A stretch of DNA of 64,000 nt from Lepus europaeus (lineage: Eukaryota > Chordata > Mammalia > Lagomorpha > Leporidae). The stretch covers positions 64,409,097 through 64,473,096 of the forward strand of contig NC_084836.1 of NCBI RefSeq assembly GCF_033115175.1, given 5' to 3'. The notes under the pieces were generated by a model. The model was not told the origin of the DNA and did no database searches. It worked only from the letters and a program-made list of their open reading frames with translations. Positions 1 through 12,100 of this stretch are shown one piece after another. A program made the translations under genes and the position numbers. The stretch's first letter is position 1. Every line of letters begins with the position of its first letter.

Positions 1-71
1 AGCCACAGATAATAAGTAAATAAATGTGTATGGCTGTGTTCCAATTTTTTTTTTTTTTTAACAAAAGTAGG

Positions 72-786
72 CATCTGGGGCCTGTGTCAGGGCATAGCTG
101 GTAAAGCTACCACCCACGACACCAGCATCCTATATGGGCACCAGTTTGAGTCCCAGCTGCTCCACTTCTGATCCAGCTCCCTGCCAATGCACCTTGGAAC
201 ACAGCGGAGGATGGCCCAAGTGCTTGAGGCCCTGAACCCACATGGGAGACCTGGAAAAAGCTTTTGGCTCCTGGCTCCTGGTCTCAGCCCTGCCAGCCCC
301 AGCTGTTGCAGCCATTTGGGGAGTGAACCAGCAGATGGAAGACCTCTGTCTCTGTCTCTCCCTCTCTAGGTAACTCTGCCTTTCTTTCTTTCTTTTTTTT
401 TTTTTTTTTTTTGACAGGCAGAGTTAGACAGTGCGAGAGAGAAAGAAAGGTCTTCTTTTTTCCGTTGGTTCATCCCCCAAGTGGCCGCTATGGCCGGCGC
501 GTTGCGGCTGGTGCGCTGTGCCGATCTGAAGCCAGGAGCCAGGTGCTTCTTCCTGATCTCCCATGTGGGTACAGGGCCCAAGGACCTGGGCCATCCTCCA
601 CTGCCTTCCTGGGCCACAGCAGAGAGCTGGACTGGAAGAGGAGCAACTGGGACAGAATCTGGTGCCCCAACTGGGACTAGAACCCAGTGTGCTAGTGCCA
701 CAGGTGGAGGATTAGCCTAGTGAGCTGCGGCGCTGGCTGGTAACTCTGCCTTTCAAATAAATTTTTAAAAATAAATAAATCTTTAA
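72..786 (+). repeat. CSINE, split by a nested CSINE
   Basis: The outer forward element starts GGGGCCTGTGTCAGGGCATAG and resumes at about 739 to end in CTTTCAAATAAAT. The break at 385-738 is a younger copy. Confidence 0.85.
385..738 (-). repeat. Young CSINE nested in an older one, exact target duplication
   Basis: Poly(T) leads into GACAGGCAGAGTT and the element ends GCGGCGCTGGC. The 16-nt target duplication GGTAACTCTGCCTTTC flanks it at 369-384 and 739-754. Confidence 0.9.
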
Positions 787-896
787 ATTAATAGTTATTG
801 ATTTAATATCCATATTAGTTAAGATAGGATGGGTCCCTCAGTTTTGGGGGAAAACACTGATATATAAAATCAAAAAGCATGATAATCACTAGTTTA

Positions 897-1212
897 TCTT
901 AAAGATTTATTTATTTGAAAGGTGGAGTTAGAGGCAGAGGCAGAGAGAGAGAGAGAGGTCTTCAATCTGCTAGTTCACTCCCCAAATGACCACAATAGCC
1001 AGAGTTGCGTCAGTCCGAAGCCAGGAGCTCCCTCCTGGTCTCCCAGATGGATGCAGGGGTCCAAGGATTTGGCCATCTTTTACTGCTTTCCCAGGCCATA
1101 GCAGAGAGCTGGATCAGAAGTGGTGTAGCCAGGACTCGAACTGGCGCCCATATGGGATGCTGACACTGCAAGCAGCAGCTTTACCTGCTATGCCACAGCA
1201 CCAGCTCCCAGT
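897..1212 (-). repeat. CSINE
   Basis: Reverse copy: A-rich tail complement at AAGATTTATTTATTTG, the GA-rich tract at 945-957, and the 5' end complement near ACCAGCTCCCAG. Confidence 0.85.
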
Positions 1213-2570
1213 AATTTAATTTAAACTCTATTATCTATCGCAGTTTAGCAAGTGATATGAGTTACTTTGTTGGATTCTCACAATAACCATGTAAAGGTAG
1301 GTATCTTCATCAGTACTCGTCCTCCAGGAAGCGAACACAGATGGAGTAAGGGGTGCTAGAGGTTTATTGAAGAGCATGCCTGTGTCAGGATAAGAGGGAG
1401 GGGCAGGACTGGGGGCAAGGGGAGTCTCAGACAGTAAGACAGATCTGATAGTCTCAGCCAACCCAGGGAGAAGCTCTGGAGCAGTGACTGCCTGGCAGGG
1501 GCGTCCTTGTGGGTAGGAATGGCAAAGGCTAGACTCTGCAGCGTCCTCTGACTGTTGCGCTGTACTCCCGGTTACACCAGGTTTTATTCTAAAGTTTTTA
1601 CTGAGAGTGTCCCATATGAAAATTGCTGGATTCATTCTATTCGGAAATGCGTAACACTTAAGAGAAGACAACTGTTCTGGGCAGTAATAAGAGAGCGGTT
1701 AGGTGGTGGAGCAGGAGGTCCATATACAGGGACGCGTGCTGGCGGATCACGTCCTGCTGGGGTTATCAGGGAAGACTTCGCGGAGGAGTGCCATTTGAGC
1801 TGGGCCTTGCAGGTTAGATAGGCTTAGTGCCTCTGGGGATAGGGGAGGGAGGCCTTCCAGGTGGCCAAGGTTTGGGGACCATGAGGGGGGCTCTGCGTTG
1901 CAGAACATGTGTGTTTGTGTTCCTCGGTGGAGGGCTGACAGCCAGAGGAGGCAAGCAGGCACGGGTCCGAGAGGAAATGGCGGCTGGGTGGGACTGCACA
2001 ACAAAGGTTATAAACAGGGAGAGGAGGGAGAGGCCAGACAGACGGGGTGCGCAGCTTTCAGTTAGCTGGATGTGAATGAAGAATGTGAACTCCCGTTTTC
2101 TGTCCCTGGCTGACATTTTTAATAGCATGTGTCTACCAGGGAGGGATGGAACTCCTACTGAAAGCTCTTTTATTCCTGTTTTCAGTGAGTGGGGCCAGGG
2201 GCCCCCGGCCTGGGCGCTTCACAACAAGTCGCCTGACCCATTTCTTGTGTTGCTTAGCAGCCTGGAGTTATCACAACTGCAGGGGATCTTACATAACCTC
2301 TTTCCTCCTCGCCTCGGTCAGGAGGGCTTTGTCCCTGTCTCCTTTCTCCTGCCCCTCTTACTTTGATATCCAGGCACGATGGCTGTTCCTGCCTCTGGGG
2401 GAGAGCAGAGGCCTCAGTGCAAATACTGACTTCTACTTAGAATTGGTGTGCTGTGGAGGAGCCGAGGTAAAGGGGAGGCGGCTGGGAGGACTGTGTGAGG
2501 TCGTCTGGGTGCATTCCCACACGTGGCTCCATCTGCTGTTAGAAGCCTTCACACACACACACCCCCCCCT

Positions 2571-3238
2571 TTTTTTTTTTGACAGAGTGGACAGTGAGAC
2601 AGAGAGAAAGGTCTTCCTTTTTTCTTTTCTTTTCTTTCTTTCTTTTTTTTTTTTTGACAGGCAGAGTGGATAGTGAGAGAGAGAGACAGAGAGAAAGGTC
2701 TTCCTTTTTGCCGTTGGTTCACCCTTCAATGGCCGCTGCAGCTGGCACATCTCACTGATCCGAAGCCAGGAGCCAGGTGCTTCTCCTGGTCTCCCATGGG
2801 GTGCAGGGCCCAAGCACTTGGGCCATCCTCCACTGCCTTCCCGGGCCATAGCAGAGAGCTGGCCTGGAAGAGGGGCAACCGGGACAGAATCCGGCGCCCC
2901 AACCGGGACTAGAACCCGGTGTGCCAGCGCTGCAAAGTGGAGGATTAGCCTATTAAGCCACGGTGCCGGCCAAAGGTCTTTCTTTTTTCCATTGGTTCAC
3001 CCCCCCAATGGCCGCTACGGCCGGATCGGAAGCCAGGAGCCAAGTGCTTCTGGGTCTTCCATGCGGGTTCAGGGCCCAAGGATTTGGGCCATCCTCCACT
3101 GCATTCCCGGGCCACAGCAGAGAGCTGGCCTGGAAGAGGGGCAACCGGGACAGAATCCAGCGCCCCGACGAGGACCAGAACCCAGTGTGCCGGCGCCGCA
3201 GGTGGAGGATTAGCCTATTGAGCCACGGTGCTGGCCAG
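2571..3238 (-). repeat. CSINE with a second CSINE (about 2625-2971) inserted in the same orientation
   Basis: The outer copy stops at AAAGGTCTTCC and restarts at 2972 with AAAGGTCTTTC, the duplicated target of the inner copy. Both copies have GC-rich young-subfamily bodies. Confidence 0.85.
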
Positions 3239-4703
3239 CCTTCACCCTTTCACACCTTGTAGTACCACAGTGTGATGCTGTGTGTGGCCTGTTTGCAGGA
3301 GGATCTGCAGACTCTGCATCTTTGCAGCTCTGCTGTCCGTTTTCATCAGCTTCCTGGGATGCCACTCACAGACAGCAGGCAGAGAGCCCTTTAGTGTGGG
3401 TACGTGTGTGTGTGCACACATATGTGTCTTAACATGCACAACATGTGTATGTGCACACACACCGGTCTGTGGTCTCTGAAGAAGCTCAGTGTATCTGTGA
3501 GGAGAGCCAGGGAGCTTGCACCCTGACCTGTCTCACTGCAGCCCAGGTCCCAGGGTCTGCAGGTCCCTGAGAAGGGGGGTGCGGCAGGGCAAAGGGGAAT
3601 CTCCCTTCAGTTCTGTAGGTTGCTCAGTGAGTGCTTTCCTGGCTGCCCATATGCTGGGCTGAGTGGTCAGAAAGTAGGTTAACATGGGCTGGGGCAGAGG
3701 TGGGATGGTTAGGGGGTTAGCAGGCAACCTGAGGAAGTGGATGAGTTACGTAAAAGCAGGGAGATAACATCAGACATTAAACCTTAGTCCTTGGACGCTC
3801 ACTCCACATTTCCTGTGTGTGAACAGAGGTGGAGTCCGGGGCTGGAGGTAAGCACCAGGACCTGGAAAGGCCTTTTTAGTGGAGACCATCAAGGGCAGAG
3901 GGCAGTGTGGCTGTAGGAGCCAACGGGCTGGCACTGATGGATGTCCCCGATTCTCCATAGGAGCAGGGGAAAGGATGCAGTGTGTCAGTGCGTGTTTGTG
4001 CGTTGCTCGTGTCGGGTTGTGAAACGTCCCAGATTCTGGGTCAGTGCCTGCTTATCCCTCGGTGGGTACAGGGAAGGGATCCTAATTGAAGGGGACAAGC
4101 TTCAGAAACGGGCTATGATTCTTCCAGGGAGAGTGACGGGGAGTTCACCAGTCCCTTGTCACTCCCTCTGCTCTCTCATTCTGTTCCAGGCTGACTTCTG
4201 ACATTACCAAGGTTTAAGGGTAGCTTTGGGGAGGAGAGCAATGGAATGTTCTGTTCTCATCCACAGTGCCCCAGAAATTCCGGGGCTCCCAGGATGTATC
4301 AAACTCTAAGCAGAATCACTGTGTGGTCAGAGCTAGGTTTCTTAATTCCTGTGAATGCCGGCGCTGTGACCCTGTGAGCTGCGGGCGGCTGAGAGGCGAG
4401 CCTCCCCTCACCGTCCCAGGGCGGCAGAGCTCTCTTAGGTGACAGTCTCAGAGTCAACGCCCTTCTCTAACCAGCCTGGCTTCCTGCTCGGTTATCCACA
4501 CTTTCAGACCCTGGGCGGGAGTCGGGGCAAGTCCATAATCCACAGGCTGGAGCCTCTTTGGTTCTGATCAGGTAAAAGCCTGAACTTAACGCTTTCCCTG
4601 GGGCTGCGAGCAGCACTTCTGATCCTGATAAAAGCAAAGCATTGAGGAGTTGGCTCCAAGTGCCGTGTCAGGCTCTGTCCTTCCTCTCTCTCTCTCTCTC
4701 TCA

Positions 4704-5040
4704 GGTTTATTTATTTATTTATTTGAAAGGCAGAGTTACAGAGAAGCAGAGAGAGAGAGAGATTGGTCGGTCGGTCGGTCGGTCGGTCTCACATTTGCTG
4801 GTTCACTCCCCAAATGGCTGCAAAGGCCGGAGCTGCACCGATCCAAAACCAGGAGCCAGGAGCTTCTTCCAGGTCTCCCACATGGGTGCAGAGGCCTAAG
4901 GACTTGGACCATCCTCTGCTGCTTTCTCAGGGGCATTAGCAGAGAGCAGGAATCAGTGGAGCAGCCAGGACTTGAACCAGTGCCCATATGGGATGCCAGC
5001 ACTGTAGGCGGCAGCTTTATTGTTACGCCCCGGCACCGGC
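4704..5040 (-). repeat. CSINE carrying a GGTC tetranucleotide run
   Basis: Reverse copy just upstream of the first coding exon. At about 4762-4789 the usual GA-rich tract is followed by seven GGTC-type units, not seen in the other copies here. Confidence 0.85.
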
Positions 5041-5102
5041 GTTCTTGTTCGCTCCTTGTCATGGAGACCACCTTGCATTTGTTTTTGTCCCCATCTCTGC
5101 AG

Positions 5103-5256
5103 GCCTCATCGTTTCCATCTCCCTCTTCTTTACTTCCCTGTTGGCTGATCCTCTGATGTATGGACTTGTACATGATGAACTGTGAACTTCTAGCTACGTG
5201 TAGTGCCCTGGGGTACCTGGAGGGAGACACTTACCACAAAGAACCAGACTGCTTAG
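5103..5256 (+). other. TIMELESS: TIMELESS first coding exon with short 5' UTR
   Basis: A pyrimidine-rich tract ending CTCTGCAG at 5102 is the best acceptor upstream of the ATG at 5160. The exon closes at 5256 before GTAAGT. The 57 nt before the ATG would be 5' UTR. A nearer acceptor cannot be excluded, so the left edge is less certain than the ATG. Confidence 0.7.
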
Positions 5257-8200
5257 GTAAGTACCTTTCTGAGGCAGCAGGTAAAATCTGTGCTTGTGAG
5301 GTGGATATTTGGGCAGTGGTTAAGATGCTGCCTGGGATGCTGGCAGTACCAGCTCCTCCACTGTTGATCCAACCTCCTGTTAATGCACACGCTGGGAGGC
5401 AGCCGGTGATGGCTCAAGTGCTTGAGTCCCTGCCACTCATGTGGAAGATCCAGATTGAGATCCTGGGCTCCTGTCATTGGCCTGGCCCAGCCCTTGCTAT
5501 CGCAGGCATTTGGGGGAGTGCACCAATGGGCGGGTGATCTCTATCTGTCTCTTTCAAATAAAATGAAAATGTAAGTTTTAAAAAATTATAATTGCTTGAA
5601 CTGAAGAGGTCTGTTGAGTTTCTCATGCCATGGGCATGAAAAGCACATAGGCCTGGGGTGGGGGTGAGGGGACACTTCACCAGGGTCCCATATGTATGTT
5701 TTATCCTGTCTCTGAAGAGAGTGTGAAAGACTTGATCCGCTACTTGAGGCATGAGGATGAGACGCGGGACATACGGCAGCAGCTGGGGGCAGCCCAAATC
5801 CTGCAGAGTGACCTTCTGCCCATCCTCACCCAGCACCGCCAGGACAAGCCTCTCTTTGATGCTGTTGTCAGGTTCAGTCCCAGCTTTCTGACTTTGACCA
5901 CGTGCCAGCACTGGCAGTCTGAGCCAATGGGTTTTGGCATTTGCAGCTGGTGAGGATCCTTAACGACTTCTCCCTCCCTCCTTCCTTCCAGGCTGATGGT
6001 GAACCTGACACAACCGGCCTTGCTCTGCTTTGGCAGTGTGCCTAAGGAGCCCAGCTTCCGGCACCATTTCCTGCAGGTACTAACTTACCTGCAGGCCTAC
6101 AAAGAGGTGAGGCTTTCCTTCCGAGGCCCTGGGGCTGAGTGTGAGGCAGTGAGAAGAGGGGGTTACTCAGGACCTGTTTCCTATGTCAGGCCTTTGCCAG
6201 CGACAAGACTTTCGGAGTCCTCAGTGAAACCTTATACGAGCTGCTGCAGCTGGTGAGTCCTCACCTTCTGAGGCTCCCTCGGGGCTGGGGAGGAGACGCT
6301 GGTTTATCGGCCCTGGTCCTTGGGTATCCGTCCCTCGATTCCGGCTGCCCCGGGAGGCTGCTCGAAAGCCCAGTTCTCTTCCGTGCCTCAGGCCTCTGGC
6401 TGGGGTGGAGACCATCTGCCTCCCAGAGGAGTCTCTCCCTCTGACCCTCCTTCCCGTGAGCAGGGCTGGGAGGAACGGCAGGAGGAAGACAACCTGCTGA
6501 TTGAGCGGATTCTGCTGCTGGTCAGAAATATTCTGCACGTGCCAGCTGACGTTGAGCAGGAGAAGGTGAAGGGCATGGGGAGTCTGCGTCCCCTGCGTGC
6601 CTGGGTCGAATGCCCTCCACCTGCTTGTCCTCTTGACGCGGCTGGGGGATGAGCCCTGGTTGTGGGGTGAGCCGGGGAGCCTCAAGGCAGGGCAGTGGGA
6701 CTGAAGGAGCTCCCCATCTCCCCTTGCCACTCACTGCTTAGAGCATCGACAATGATGCCAGTGTCCACGACCAGCTTCTCTGGGCGATTCACCTCAGCGG
6801 CCTAGACGACCTGCTCCTCTTCCTGGCCAGCTCGCCTGCTGAGCAGCAGTGGAGCCTACACGTGCTGGAAATCATCTCTCTTATGTTTCGCGACCAGGTG
6901 AGGCCCTGGGGTGTTGCCTCTGCCCCTTTTCTGCTTTGTAGCCAGAATTGCTTTTGTTGTAATGGCTAAATTATCTGGAATTACCTGGAAAGGGCTGGCG
7001 ACAGGTAGAGGGGCCATGTCTTGAGTAATGGGTCCCATTGACAGTCCTGTTTTGCTGATTCTTTGTGTCCCAGTAGGAGTCAACTCAGGATTAGGACTGA
7101 CTATTCTCCTTGTCCCAAATCTAGAACCCCGAGCAGTTGGCAAGAGCAGGGCAGGGCCGCTTGGCTCAGGAGCGGAGCACAGATGTGGCAGAACTGGAGG
7201 TGTTGCGCCAGCGAGAAATGGCAGAAAAGAAGACTCGAGCCCTCCAGCGAGGCAGCAGGTGCGAGGCAGAGAGCTGTGCAGCTGTGCGGTGGAATGCGCA
7301 GGGCTGGGGCAGATTCTGGGGCAGTGGTGACAGATGCCCTTGGGCAGCCTCGACTCCCTGTGATGCACTGATGGGAACGAATGAGAACAAAGCTGCCCCA
7401 TAGTCCAGAGATCACCTTGGACCTTTTTTCTTTTTCTCCCCCGCAGGCATTCTCGATTTGGGGGCTCATACATTGTCCAGGGGTTGAAATCCATCGGGGA
7501 GAGGGACCTCGTCTTTCACAAAGGCCTTCACAGTGTGAGTACCCTCACTGCTGGGCTGGAGATGCCGGAGTTGCGGGCATAAGAAGGGTGACACTCTGGG
7601 GGTTAGAGCTGCTCTCCTCTTAGGCTTAGAAAGTTGGTGGCAGGAAGAGAAGGAGCGCTTCTGGCATTAGCTGCCTTGCCGTCCCCTTTCCTTCGCTGAG
7701 AACCCCAGTGGGAATGCCTGTTTAGAGTTTCTTCTGAGACAAGTGCAGCAGCCAGGGACATGGTAAAGCAGCAGGGGAGTGCGGTGGTTCGGAGTCATTC
7801 TAATCCCTCAACTCGCACCCCCAGTTTCAAAACTACACCTCAGACTTGGGGAAGCAGCCCCGAAGGGTGCCAAAGCGGCGCCGGGCCGCCCAGGAGCTGT
7901 CCGTCCAGCGCCGCTCCGCCCTCAATGTGCGGCTCTTCCTCCGAGACTTCTGCTCCGAGTTCCTGGAGAACTGTTACAACCGGCTCATGGGATCCGTAAA
8001 GGTGAGAGTCTACAAGAGGATGTGAGGTGGTCAGGGATGGAACAGAGAGGTGACGGGCCCAGTGGTGAGGACGAGCCAGGGGAGGCCGGCCCGGCGGGCA
8101 GACTGGTAGAGGGGAGGGCATAGGGGCCCCTGAGAGATGGCAGAGGTGCCAGGAGGGAGTGCATTGTTGCATGACAAAAGGGCCCTGGAGAAGTTGGGTT

Positions 8201-9120
8201 CAGAGGGAGAGCGGGGACTGTGGAGAGACCCGGGGAAGACAAGAGAAAGTGGGAGATTGTTTGCCGCAGGGTTGTCCAGGGCCCAGCCGCCATCACAGGC
8301 CAGCAGGAAGCCCTGAGACCATCGTCGTCTTGTCTTTTGCTGTGGACGTTAGGATCACCTGCTCCGGGAGAAAGCTCAGCAGCACGATGAGACCTACTAC
8401 ATGTGGGCCTTGGCTTTCTTCATGGCCTTCAACCGGGCTGCCTCCTTCCGGCCAGGCCTGGTTTCCGAGACCCTCAGCGTCCGCACCTTCCACTTCATCG
8501 AGCAGAACCTCACCAACTACTATGAGATGATGCTGACTGACCGGAAGGAAGCCGCCTCCTGGGCACGCCGGTCAGTGGGGTGATCTGGGTTCAGAGCGGG
8601 AACTGAATTGTGTGTGGTACTTTGCCCATGTGGTCATGTTGGGGAGCAAGGACTCCGGGGTCATTCTGGTTTTGGTATGGGTGGCTGCTGGCCCTTGAGC
8701 CATGCCCTAATTTGACCTCCATTTGACCTCTTTCTCTTAACTCCCAGGATGCACTTGGCGCTAAAGGCCTATCAGGAGCTGCTGGCTACAGTGAATGAGA
8801 TGGACATGTTCCCGGATGAGGCTGTGAGAGAGAGCAGCCGCATCATCAAGAGTGAGGCCCTGGCCTTCCCTCTGTTCACTAATCTCCTTCCCAGGCCCAG
8901 CCTCATCCAGTCAGACCGTCCTTGCATTCCTCTCTCTTCCCCATTCCTAGACAACATTTTCTACATGATGGAGTACAGAGAGCTATTCCTGGCACTCTTC
9001 CGCAAGTTTGATGAGCGATGCCAGCCCCGCTCTTACCTCCGTGACCTGGTGGAAACCACCCACCTCTTTCTCAAGATGCTGGAGCGCTTCTGTCGGAGCC
9101 GGGGGAACCTGGTGGTGCAG
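5160..9120 (+). other. TIMELESS: TIMELESS N-terminal domain block (coding exons 1-12)
   Basis: These exons encode residues 1-526, the helical-repeat TIMELESS N-terminal domain. Conserved stretches are readable: [14 protein letters not shown] (residues about 36-49), [33 protein letters not shown], and the long block [20 protein letters not shown] to [19 protein letters not shown]. Exons are compact with short introns. This is the part that contacts TIPIN and the replisome in known structures. Confidence 0.85.
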
Positions 9121-12100
9121 GTACTTGGGCAGCCCCCAAAAAGTGGAAAGAGTGGTGAGGGCGGGTTCAAGGTCAGTGGGCTGCATCTCCTCACTCTGTA
9201 GCCACGCTGGTCAGTTGGCACTGCTCTGAGCTGGAGGGCAAGAGGCTTGTTGCTGCTGATGTGAGTCTGCCAGTTTCCTTCTCCCGTTACAGGGATCCCT
9301 ACCACAAATCTACCACAAATATCAAGATTCATTCAGGAAACATTTACTAAACACCTACTATGTGCTAAGCACATGAATCCTGGGGATTCACAATTTTAGA
9401 GTTTGGAAATTATGCTGTAATATCTCCTGGTTATATGCGGGTACTTCAAAAAAACTTCCAGAAAAATAGAATTAAAAGATAGGTTTATTTTGGTACAAAA
9501 ACATTTTGAAATCAAGGCATCATTTTTTCCTATGAACTTTTTGAAAACTGTGTGCATCAATTTCAATTTTTGTACCAAAATAAACATTTTTTTAAAAAAT
9601 AGCAGTGGCAAGTGAGGATTTTTATTTTACGATTTATTTATTTAATTGAAAGGCAGAGTTACAGACAGGTAGAGGCAGAGGCAGAGAGAAATGTCTTCTT
9701 TCCACTGGTTCATTCCCCAAATGGCCACAACAGCTTCAGCTAGGCTGATCCAAAGCCAGGAGCCAGGAGCTTCTTCCAAGTCTCCCATGTAGATGCACAG
9801 GCCCAACGACTTGGGCCATCTTCTGCTGCTTTCCCAGGTGCATTATCAGGGAGATGGATCAGAAGTGGAGCAGCTGGTACTCAAACCAGCGCCCATACAG
9901 GATGCCAGCACTGCAGGTGGTGGGCCTTACCTGCTACACCACACTGCTAGCTACTATCTTTTTTTTTTTTTTTTTAAAGATTTATTCATTTGGGCCAGTG
10001 CCATGGCTCACTAGGCTAATCCTCCACCTGCAGTGCCGGCACTCCGGGTTCTAGTCCCAGTTGGGGCGCCGGATTCTGTCCCAGTTGCTCCTCTTCCAGT
10101 CTAGCTCTCTGCTGTGGCCCGGGAAGGCAGTGGAGGATGGCCCAAGTGCTTGGGCCCTGCACCCGCGTGGGAGACCAGGAAGAAGCACCCGGCTCCTGGC
10201 TTCAGATTGGTGTAGTGCACCAGCCGTAGCAGCCATTTTGGGGGGTGAACCAATGGAAGGAAGACCTTTCTCTCTGTCTCTCTCCCACTGTTTAACTCTG
10301 CCTGTCAAAAAAAAAAAAAAAAAAAAAAGATTTATTCATTTGAAAGTCAGAATTACAGAGAGAGCTCCCATCTGCTGGTTATGTGACTGCACTGGCCAGG
10401 GCTAGGCCAAGCAGAAGCTAGGAGCCAGGAGCTTCATCCAGGTGTCCCACATGGGTACAGGCCCAAACACTTGGGCCATCTCCCGCTGCTTTCTCAGTCA
10501 CATTGACAGGGAGCTGGATCAGAAGTGGAGCAGCTGGGACTCAAACTGGCACCTATATGGGATGCTGGTGCTGCTATGCCACAGCACCAGTTCCAAACTT
10601 AATGTTTCTTTCTTTCTTTTTTTTTTTTTTTAAAGATTTATTTGTTTATTTGAAAGTCAGAGTTACACAGAGAGAGAGAGAGGTCTTCCATCCACTAGTT
10701 CACTCCCCAGTTGGCTGCAACAGCCGGAACTACGCTGATCCGAAGCCAGGAGCCAAGAGCTTCTTCCAGGTCTTTCACGTGGGTGCAGGGTCCCAAGGAC
10801 TTGGGCTATCTTCTACGGCTTTCCCAGGCCATAGCAGAGAGCTGGATTGGAAGTGGAGCAGCTCGGCCGGCGCCGTGGCTCAACAGGCTAATCCTCCGCC
10901 TTGCGGCGCCGGCACACCGGGTTCTAGTCCCGGTCGGGGCACCGATCCTGTCCCGGTTGCCCCTCTTCCAGGCCAGCTCTCTGTTGTGGCCAGGGAGTGC
11001 AGTGGAGGATGGCCCAAGTGTTTGGGCCCTGCACCCCATGGGAGACCAGGAGAAGCACCTGGCTCCTGCCATCGGAACAGCGCGGTGCGCCGGCCGCAGC
11101 GCGCTACCGCGGCGGCCATTAGAGGGTGAACCAACGGCAAAAGGAAGACCTTTCTCTCTGTCTCTCTCTCTCTCTCACTGTCCACTCTGCCTGTCAAAAA
11201 TAAATAAAAAAAAAAAAAAAAAAAAGGAAGTGGAGCAGCTGGGTCTTGAACTGGCGCCCATAGGGATGCCGGTGCTTCAGGCCAGGGCATTAACCCACTG
11301 TGCCACATTGCTGGCCCTCAAATTTAACCTTTCTTTTTTATTTATTTATTTTTTTCTTTTAAAAGATTTTATTTATTTGAGAGGTAGAGTTACAGACAGT
11401 GAGAGGGAGAAACAGAGAGAAATGTCTTCCGTCCATTGATTTCACTCCCCAAATGGCCGCAATGGCCAGAGCTGCGTCAAAATGAAGCTAGGAGCCAGGT
11501 GCTTCCTCCCAGTCTCCCATATGGATGCATGGGCCCAAGGACTTGGGCCATCTTCTACTGCTTTCCCAGGCCACAGCAGAGAGCTGGATTGGAAGAGGAT
11601 CAGCTGGGACTAGAACCAGTGCCCATATGGGATGCCAGCACCGCAGGCGGAGGATTAACCTACTGCACTGCGGTGCCGGCCCGAAAGTTAACCTTTCTTT
11701 AAAATGTGTTTATTTGGCCGGTGCCGCGCCTCACTTGGCTAATCCTCCACCTGTGGCACCGGCACCCCGGGTTCTAATCCCAGTTGGGGCACCGGATTCT
11801 GTCCCAGTTGTTCTTCTTCCTGTCCAGCTCTCTGCTATGGCCCGGGAAGACAGTGGAGGATGGCCCAAGTGCTTGGGCCCTGCACCCGCATGGGAGACCA
11901 GGAGGAAGTGCCTGGCTCCTGGCTTCAGATCGGCACAGCATGCTGGCTGTAGTGGCCATTTTGGGGGTGAACCAACAGAAAGGAAGACCTTTCTCTCTGT
12001 CTCTCTCTCTCTCACTACCTAACTCTGCCTGTCAAAAAAATAAATAAATAAAAATAAAACGTGTTTATTTAAGAGACAGGCAGAGAAAAATCTATCCATT

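Larger units (their letters stand above)
1..5159 (+). other. Sequence upstream of TIMELESS coding start (probable intron 1)
   Basis: No coding exon is supported here. SINEs lie at 72-786, 897-1212, 2571-3238 and 4704-5040. About 1750-2080 resembles an old LINE-2-type repeat (the stretch around 1770-1810 that reads like a common dispersed repeat). 1330-1750, 2080-2560 and 3240-4700 are unique-looking, with no reading frame I recognise and a short TG/CA-rich patch at 3398-3465. The non-coding first exon and CpG promoter of TIMELESS were not found and probably lie to the left of the window, because the coding sequence begins right after a strong splice acceptor. Confidence 0.55.

Noticed and set aside
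2900-2935. tRNA-gene-like A and B boxes
   Set aside because: They are the Pol III promoter relics of CSINEs, here and elsewhere, and lack a foldable tRNA body, so no tRNA gene is called.
4340-4560. GC-rich patch as the TIMELESS first exon and promoter
   Set aside because: CpG content is modest and no clear donor to pair with the acceptor at 5102 could be argued; evidence too thin.
10503-11439. Frames of 200-240 residues on the + strand
   Set aside because: They consist of translated CSINE sequence; the same peptides (for example [18 protein letters not shown]) recur at dozens of places in the window.
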